Translations under genes and position numbers: made by a program
Assembly: GCF_049276915.1 (NCBI RefSeq)
Contig: NZ_JBASXK010000134.1
Span: 1 to 64,000, forward strand
DNA from: Aestuariivita sp049276915
Lineage (GTDB): Bacteria > Pseudomonadota > Alphaproteobacteria > Rhodobacterales > Rhodobacteraceae
Length of the DNA: 64,000 nt
Direction of reading: 5' to 3'
The notes under the pieces: model-generated
What the model saw: only the letters and a program-made list of their open reading frames with translations
The model's database searches: none
Told to the model about the DNA's origin: nothing
Shown here: one piece after another, positions 58,966 through 64,000 of the stretch
How the letters are laid out: each line of letters starts with the position of its first letter
Position numbering within the stretch: position 1 is the first letter of the stretch

Positions 58966-60819
58966 TCAGAGCGACAGGCGCAGTTGCACAAAGCCCCCGG
59001 CGTCCGTGCCATCCGTGCCGGTGCAAAGATCGCCAAGCTCATGAAGATGCGAAAGCGCGCCGGGACCGGTGGGTGCCAGGACAGAGCTTGCGCCGATCCT
59101 GGCGAACCGGCGCCCACGGGCGTCCGGCTGGTTGGGCTGATGCCCTGCCAGCAGATACTCTTCCAGTGTCTCGCGCACCAGTTTTCCGGGCAGCGTCAGG
59201 CGGTGCGCATCTTGCAACACCGCCACATTGCCGCCGCCGTTCGCGCGATAGCTGCTGAGGGCAACGGCAAAACGGTCATCCCTTGCGACCGGCGCACCGC
59301 CGTACTCAAGCGAGACCAGGCGACGGTGCGCGGGGTCGATGAGGGCTCCGGCGTGATCGAACCGCGAAGGCCGCGACAGGTCGAGTTCATAGTCGATGCC
59401 GTAAAACAGATCGCTGCCATGGGCGGGGCGCGTTGCATCAATCAGGCTCTGTGGCTGGTCCCCCCTTGTTATCTGGTTGTAGATGCCTGCCGACATTTCG
59501 ATCCAGTCCGCCAATTGCGCGCCGGTGACAATCACGGCGGCCAGACGGTTCGGAAAGTAACACAGGTCAAACGCATGGCGCAGGCTGAGCGGGCCTGCTG
59601 GAATATCGACATAATGCTGCGGCCCGCTGCGCCCGCCCGTCTTTGCCGGTGCCGCGCTGGACAGCAGCTTCAGACCTTCGGGAATGACCTGCATCCGGCG
59701 CAAAGCCTTAGCTTTGGCAGCGGCCACGATTTCCAACGCGGCTGATGGAGCGATGAAGCTGAAGTAACTGTGCAACGGGACCGATGTGTAACCAAGGGTG
59801 CGGGCAAGCTGCCTGCGCGTGGCGCGGTGGATCGGCGCGGTCAGGGCACCCAGTTCGCGGTTCTCCGCTCCACAGGCCGCGCGCAGTTGCGTGCGCAGTT
59901 TGTTGATCTGCCAGCCGGTGTCGGCATGGCTCAGGTCCAGGTCTATGACGCCAAGATAGGCCCCCCCGGCCCCCGGCATCACCACCGGTGTCCCGTTCAG
60001 CACCCCGCGTGCCATCTCCGAGCCTTGCGGAGCCTTCGGGTCGGGCAGGTGCAAATGCGTATGTCCCGCGATGATCGCATCCAGCCCGTCCAGCGCCGAG
60101 AGCGGCCAGAGCGCATTCTCCTGGCCGGTCAACTCGTGGCGTTCTCCCAGGCCGGTATGCGCAAGCGCGATCACCAGATCACAGCCTTCGTCTTGCAGCG
60201 CGCAAATCGCCTCGCGCGCCGAGGCGGTGATGTCATCAATCGCAAGGCGTCCCGACAGGTGGTCAGCATCCCAGATCAGGGTTTGCGGCGGAAGGACCGA
60301 AAAAATCCCGATCCGCAACGGGGTTCCGCAGAGTGTCCGCTCAAGGACCGTCCAGCGCTGTACCGGCAGTTCCCCGCCGTCGATACGATGGGCATTGCTG
60401 CACAGGACCGGCAGGGGCGCATGTCTGAGGCTGTCGACAAGGCGCGTCAGTTCGAAGTTGAAGTCATGATTTCCCAGGCCCGCCGCGTCATACCCCATCA
60501 GGCCAAGTGCGCGATAGAAGATATGCGGACCCGTCATGTCGGCCAGCGCCTGTTCGTCCAGCGGTGTGCCTTGCAGACTGTCCCCGTTGTCCAGCGTGAT
60601 CACCAGATCGCCGCGCGCGCGTGCCTGATGGCGTATCGTGCGGATCAGGGTGGCGATCCGGGTCATTCCGGCCGTATCTGTCTTGCGATCCGCGAAATAG
60701 TCAAAGCTGCGCATCTGCATATGCAGATCGGAGGTTGCCAGAATGCGCAGGCGTCCGGAAACCGGTGCCGCCGATTGGGCAACAGTTTGGGGCCGGGCTA
60801 TCGGGCTGTCTCGTTGCAG
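58966..60819 (-). CDS. Bifunctional metallophosphatase/5'-nucleotidase (UshA-like), apparent CTG start
   Basis: Hydrolyses nucleotides or 2',3'-cyclic phosphates with two metal ions. Motifs: TSDLHMQ (metal Asp and His, upstream of the first ATG), GDSLQGTP, GLGNHDFNFE, LAHTGLGE, GHTHLHLP and a C-terminal 5'-nucleotidase domain with RANGGGNVAVLQ. Starting at ATG 60720 would lose the first metal motif; the frame continues 33 codons upstream to a CTG at 60819, with AAGGAG six bases before it, and no ATG, GTG or TTG in between. So the start is probably CTG, giving 617 residues. No typical signal peptide; family members are often periplasmic. Confidence 0.82.
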   Translation of the reverse strand: MQRDSPIARPQTVAQSAAPVSGRLRILATSDLHMQMRSFDYFADRKTDTAGMTRIATLIRTIRHQARARGDLVITLDNGDSLQGTPLDEQALADMTGPHIFYRALGLMGYDAAGLGNHDFNFELTRLVDSLRHAPLPVLCSNAHRIDGGELPVQRWTVLERTLCGTPLRIGIFSVLPPQTLIWDADHLSGRLAIDDITASAREAICALQDEGCDLVIALAHTGLGERHELTGQENALWPLSALDGLDAIIAGHTHLHLPDPKAPQGSEMARGVLNGTPVVMPGAGGAYLGVIDLDLSHADTGWQINKLRTQLRAACGAENRELGALTAPIHRATRRQLARTLGYTSVPLHSYFSFIAPSAALEIVAAAKAKALRRMQVIPEGLKLLSSAAPAKTGGRSGPQHYVDIPAGPLSLRHAFDLCYFPNRLAAVIVTGAQLADWIEMSAGIYNQITRGDQPQSLIDATRPAHGSDLFYGIDYELDLSRPSRFDHAGALIDPAHRRLVSLEYGGAPVARDDRFAVALSSYRANGGGNVAVLQDAHRLTLPGKLVRETLEEYLLAGHQPNQPDARGRRFARIGASSVLAPTGPGALSHLHELGDLCTGTDGTDAGGFVQLRLSL

Positions 60820-61004
60820 GTCATTCTCCTTCCGATCGAAAACCCGCCTGACACCTGCCTATCAGGAAACAACTCTGAGTTGCAATCGAGGATTGATGTG
60901 CGCCCGGAAACACATTGTTAAATCACTGTGAGCAATGTGGTGTGCCCCATTGAACTGCTGTATCGCCCATGCCAAAGGTCGGCCCTGGGCAAGGGAGAGC
61001 ATAG

Positions 61005-61985
61005 TTGAAACTGGCAGAAACCGTCACATTCGGGGGCAGCGGTCTGAACCGCGCCGCGCATCTGCGCAGCGATGCCAAGGCGCTGGCGCGCATGTCCGCA
61101 GACCCGAGGGCCGGATGCCTGCCGGTATGGCGCGGCAAACCCTTGCTGAAGGGCGAGGGTCGGGATGCACTTGCCTTTCTGCCGCCGGATCATCCGGTGA
61201 TAGAGGCCGAGGTCGGTGGGCGCGATACTCTGGTCTTTCTGGGGATCGAGGAAGACGGCAGACCTCTTTTCGCGGCGGATTTTTCAACCTGGGAACCTGA
61301 ACAGGTCGATGCCGAAGCGCTGGGTCTGTTTCTGGATCCCAGCGAACAGCGCCATCCGCATTTGCCCGAGGATCACGTCTTTGCGGAATTGCGCATGGTG
61401 ATGACGCGGCTGGATCCGCGCGCGGCTGAACTGGCCGCGACGGCAAAAGCGATCATCGGCTGGCACAGCACGCATGGATTCTGTGCGCGTTGCGGGACAC
61501 GCAGCGATTTGGCCCAGGCCGGGTGGCAGCGGGTCTGCTCGGCCTGCAAGGCGCATCATTTCCCCCGCACGGATCCGGTGGTGATCATGTTGATCACCCA
61601 TGGATCGTCGGTGCTCATGGGCCGCTCTCCGGGCTGGCCCGAGGGGATGTATTCGCTGCTGGCGGGCTTCGTGGAACCGGGTGAGACACTGGAGGCGGCC
61701 GTGCGCCGCGAGGTTCTTGAAGAGACCGGTGTGCATGTCGGCGAGGTCAGCTATCTGGCCAGTCAGCCATGGCCGTTTCCGGCGTCCTTGATGTTTGGAT
61801 GCGGGGGCGTTGCAACCAGCCGCGACATCACGATCGATCCGGTCGAAATCGAAGATGCCATGTGGGTTTCCCGGGACGAGATGATGAGCGCATTTGCCGG
61901 TGAGCACCCCGTTCTCAAGCCCGCGCGGAAAGGTGCAATTGCGCATTTTTTGATCAGGAACTGGCTTGCGGATCGGTTGGATTGA
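61005..61985 (+). CDS. nudC: NADH pyrophosphatase NudC
   Basis: Hydrolyses NADH to NMNH and AMP; also decaps NAD-capped RNA. 326 residues from TTG 61005 with GGGAG upstream. Zinc ribbon CARCG...CSACK (about 166-185), NUDIX box GFVEPGETLEAAVRREVLEE and the NADH-specific SQPWPFPAS motif. Full length. Confidence 0.93.
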   Translation: MKLAETVTFGGSGLNRAAHLRSDAKALARMSADPRAGCLPVWRGKPLLKGEGRDALAFLPPDHPVIEAEVGGRDTLVFLGIEEDGRPLFAADFSTWEPEQVDAEALGLFLDPSEQRHPHLPEDHVFAELRMVMTRLDPRAAELAATAKAIIGWHSTHGFCARCGTRSDLAQAGWQRVCSACKAHHFPRTDPVVIMLITHGSSVLMGRSPGWPEGMYSLLAGFVEPGETLEAAVRREVLEETGVHVGEVSYLASQPWPFPASLMFGCGGVATSRDITIDPVEIEDAMWVSRDEMMSAFAGEHPVLKPARKGAIAHFLIRNWLADRLD

Positions 61986-62027
61986 CGGCACAGTTTACTC
62001 AATAATCAAGAACAACGGGCATACGGC

Positions 62028-62495
62028 ATGAAATTCTCCAGCAAGGAAGACGTCCAGGCACCAATTGCGACCGTTTTCGGGCTGCTGTCGGACTTTGAGG
62101 TCTATGAACGCTCGGCGATCCGACGTGGCGCGGAAGTGCAGCGCGTTGGTGAACATGACGTCCCCCGTGTGGGTCAGACATGGGAGGCCAGCTTTACCCT
62201 GCGCGGAAAAGAGCGTCGCACACAGGTGGAACTTGTTCAGTACACACCACCCACCGAGATGTTCTTCGAAAGCAAATCGGACGGGCTGATCACCACGCTT
62301 GAGCTTGAGCTTGTTGCCCTTTCGACCAACCGCACGCGGATATCGGTCACCTTCGAGATCAAGCCACTTACCCTGCCTGCACGGCTGTTCGTGCAGTCGA
62401 TGAAGCTGGCCAAGACAAACCTGTCCAACCGCTTCAAGCAGCGCGTGGCCGAATACGCCAGGGATATCGAAGATCGCGTCTCGCGGATGGCCTGA
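62028..62495 (+). CDS. SRPBCC-family (START-like) protein
   Basis: 155 residues beginning MKFSSKEDVQAPIATVFGLLSDFEVYE, the pattern of polyketide cyclase/START-like helix-grip proteins that bind hydrophobic ligands. The specific ligand and role are unknown. It follows nudC by 42 bases on the same strand and may be cotranscribed; convergent with pheA. Confidence 0.78.
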   Translation: MKFSSKEDVQAPIATVFGLLSDFEVYERSAIRRGAEVQRVGEHDVPRVGQTWEASFTLRGKERRTQVELVQYTPPTEMFFESKSDGLITTLELELVALSTNRTRISVTFEIKPLTLPARLFVQSMKLAKTNLSNRFKQRVAEYARDIEDRVSRMA

Positions 62496-62501
62496 AGCAG
62501 G

Positions 62502-63335
62502 TCATTCGCGGCCCGGATCGGCCGGATAGACGCCCAGGATTTCGATGTTGGTGGTAAAATAATCAAGCTCTTCCAGGGCGCGTTTCACACCGGGATCTTC
62601 CGGGTGCCCCTCGATGTCGGCGTAAAACTGCGTTGCCGTGAAGGTGCCTCCGACCATATAGCTTTCCAGTTTCGTCATGTTCACGCCATTGGTCGCGAAC
62701 CCGCCCATCGCCTTGTAAAGCGCGGCTGGAATGTTGCGCACCTCGAACACGAATGAGGTGATCATGCCGTGGGAACCCCGGCGCGAATGATCCGCTTCAC
62801 GCGACATGATCAGAAAGCGTGTCGTGTTGTTGCCCTGATCCTCGATGTGGCGCGCCAGAACGTCCAGCCCATAGATCTCACCCGCCAGTTCACTGGCCAG
62901 GGCGGCCAATTTGGGATCGCCGACTTCCGCGACGTGCCGGGCCGATCCGGCCGTGTCGGCACCGATGATGCGATGGATTCCATGTTCGGCCAGGAATTCC
63001 TTGCACTGGCCCAAAAGCACGGTGTGGCTCATCGCCTGTTCAACCTGGTCCAGGGGCGTTCCCGGTACTGCCAAGAGGTTGATGTGCACCCTCACGAAGG
63101 CCTCGTTGATGATATGCAGACCGGACTGCGGCAACAGCGAATGAATATCGGCAACCCGCCCATAGGTGGAGTTTTCGACAGGCAGCATTCCCAGATCGGC
63201 GGCCCCTGATCGCACCGCGTCGATGGCGTCTTCAAAGGTGCGGCAGGGAAGGACCTCCATGTCCGGGCGCGCTTCGTGGCAGGCCTGATGGCTATAGGCG
63301 CCAAGTTCTCCCTGAAAGGCGATACGTTTGGTCAT
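62502..63335 (-). CDS. pheA: Prephenate dehydratase
   Basis: Converts prephenate to phenylpyruvate in phenylalanine synthesis. 277 residues. N-terminal catalytic domain starts IAFQGELGAYSHQA and has GMLPVENSTYGRV and NNTTRFLIMS; a C-terminal ACT domain (about 190-275, with KLESYMVGGTFTATQFY) mediates feedback by phenylalanine. Monofunctional, with no chorismate mutase domain. Divergent from cycM. Confidence 0.94.
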   Translation of the reverse strand: MTKRIAFQGELGAYSHQACHEARPDMEVLPCRTFEDAIDAVRSGAADLGMLPVENSTYGRVADIHSLLPQSGLHIINEAFVRVHINLLAVPGTPLDQVEQAMSHTVLLGQCKEFLAEHGIHRIIGADTAGSARHVAEVGDPKLAALASELAGEIYGLDVLARHIEDQGNNTTRFLIMSREADHSRRGSHGMITSFVFEVRNIPAALYKAMGGFATNGVNMTKLESYMVGGTFTATQFYADIEGHPEDPGVKRALEELDYFTTNIEILGVYPADPGRE

Positions 63336-63456
63336 TTTTTCCGTCCTTCACCGCATTTGACGTAAATGGTCGTTTGGTCGCGGTGTCTATATCTTGCTAC
63401 TGCCCGAGGGAAGCAATAGATAGCCCGCCAAATGGATCAATGGGAACGGGCGACCA

Positions 63457-63963
63457 ATGCTTGATACGATGACCTTTACCAAGGCTGCCGCAGGTTTGTT
63501 CGGCGCACTTCTGGTGTTTCTGCTGGGTAGCTGGGCTGCTGACGAAATCTATAGCGTCGAAGCACATGGCGAGCAGGCCTATGTGATCGACACCGGCGCA
63601 ACCGACGTCGCGACGGAAGAAGTGGAAGAGGTGGATTTCGCAACCCTTATGGCCTCGGCAGAAGTTGACAAAGGTGCGCGTCTTTTCCGCCAGTGCAGCG
63701 CCTGTCACAAGCTGGAAGCCGGTGCGAATGGCACGGGCCCGTATCTTTATGGTGTGGTTGGCAGACCCAAGGCCGCGGCTGACGGATTTGGATATTCTGA
63801 CGCCCTGGCCTCGATGGGGGGTGAATGGACACCTGAAAACCTGAGCGGTTTCCTGGAAAGCCCGCGCAACTATGCCCCCGGCACCTCGATGGCCTATTCG
63901 GGCCTGCGCGATGCACAAGATCGCGCGAACCTGATCGCCTATCTGGACAGCCTTGATGACTAA
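63457..63963 (+). CDS. cycM: Membrane-anchored cytochrome c (CycM/cytochrome c552 type)
   Basis: Carries electrons from the bc1 complex to the aa3 oxidase while tethered to the membrane. 168 residues starting MLDTMTFTKAAAG, close to Paracoccus CycM as I recall. One N-terminal helix (about 8-28), an acidic linker, then a class I c-type domain with the heme motif CSACH (C80, C83, H84) and Met ligand in GTSMAYSGL (M145). The whole gene is present, ending 37 bases before the window edge. Confidence 0.9.
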   Translation: MLDTMTFTKAAAGLFGALLVFLLGSWAADEIYSVEAHGEQAYVIDTGATDVATEEVEEVDFATLMASAEVDKGARLFRQCSACHKLEAGANGTGPYLYGVVGRPKAAADGFGYSDALASMGGEWTPENLSGFLESPRNYAPGTSMAYSGLRDAQDRANLIAYLDSLDD

Positions 63964-64000
63964 GCGTCGGAATAGCTTCTGAATTCGGGGCCGTTGCGTA

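Noticed and set aside
58966..60720. 5'-nucleotidase beginning at ATG 60720
   Set aside because: It would remove the Asp-x-His metal motif of the phosphatase domain; the upstream codons are clearly part of the domain.
1..64000. Prophage, transposons, CRISPR arrays or plasmid genes
   Set aside because: No integrase, transposase, repeat-spacer array or phage structural gene was found in the window.

Overview
The window is a GC-rich, gene-dense chromosomal segment of an alphaproteobacterium, almost certainly a Rhodobacterales/Roseobacter-group organism. Evidence: a tpa-tauABC taurine locus with TauR-type operator repeats, a malyl-CoA lyase of the Rhodobacter Mcl1 type, a CycM-type membrane cytochrome c, a FYDLN-type acidic protein, DUF1013 (TrcR) and DUF1244 proteins, COQ9, and a prokaryotic Fe-S photolyase. 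No insertion sequences, prophage, CRISPR or rRNA operons were seen. About sixty protein genes, one tRNA and the small SRP RNA account for almost all of the sequence.

Layout. 1-5069: taurine transamination and uptake (tpa divergent from tauABC; TauC carries an unusual periplasmic insert). 5070-7238: a large non-coding stretch with two DnaA-box-like sites, tRNA-Ala(GGC), a FYDLN-type protein and a YgjP-type metallopeptidase. 7252-10620: GntR regulator plus an orphan-substrate ABC importer. 10631-13817: accA, a LysE-type exporter with a divergent Lrp regulator, and mcl1. 14097-17473: dgcN-dgcA-dat-MaoC, a D-glutamate/D-amino-acid utilisation operon. 17514-19699: Fe-S photolyase and an SDR. 19795-21534: a leucine-rich leader peptide and leuA. 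21538-26678: DUF1244, N-formylglutamate amidohydrolase, pyruvate kinase, rpmI-rplT and two unknowns. 26688-34903: MFS, serine hydrolase, then pheS and pheT separated by a Rieske oxygenase, a BLUF photoreceptor and a small membrane protein. 34960-45843: YtoQ, two GMC oxidoreductases, mscL, ald with its divergent Lrp regulator, an MFS protein, an acyl-CoA ligase, YghU and a small unknown. 46103-54562: outer-membrane barrel, rpsU, COQ9, two quinone oxidoreductases, RNase T2, TrcR, a fluoroacetate-dehalogenase-like hydrolase and an ornithine-decarboxylase-family gene preceded by an arginine-rich leader ORF. 54622-60819: dnaX-(membrane protein)-ybaB-recR-(membrane protein), SRP RNA, and a 5'-nucleotidase with an apparent CTG start. 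61005-63963: nudC, SRPBCC protein, pheA, cycM.

The theme is nitrogen and sulfur scavenging (taurine, D-amino acids, alanine, formylglutamate, polyamines) embedded among housekeeping genes. The signals I judge most worth following are: the leader ORF abutting the decarboxylase gene (53271-53396), which resembles the ornithine-sensing SpeFL peptide; the leucine-codon leader of leuA whose hairpin overlaps a ribosome binding site; the Ig/cadherin-like insert in TauC; the non-ATG start that is needed to keep the metal site of the 5'-nucleotidase; and the TauR operator. All assignments rest on reading the sequence and on remembered family features; no database search was run.
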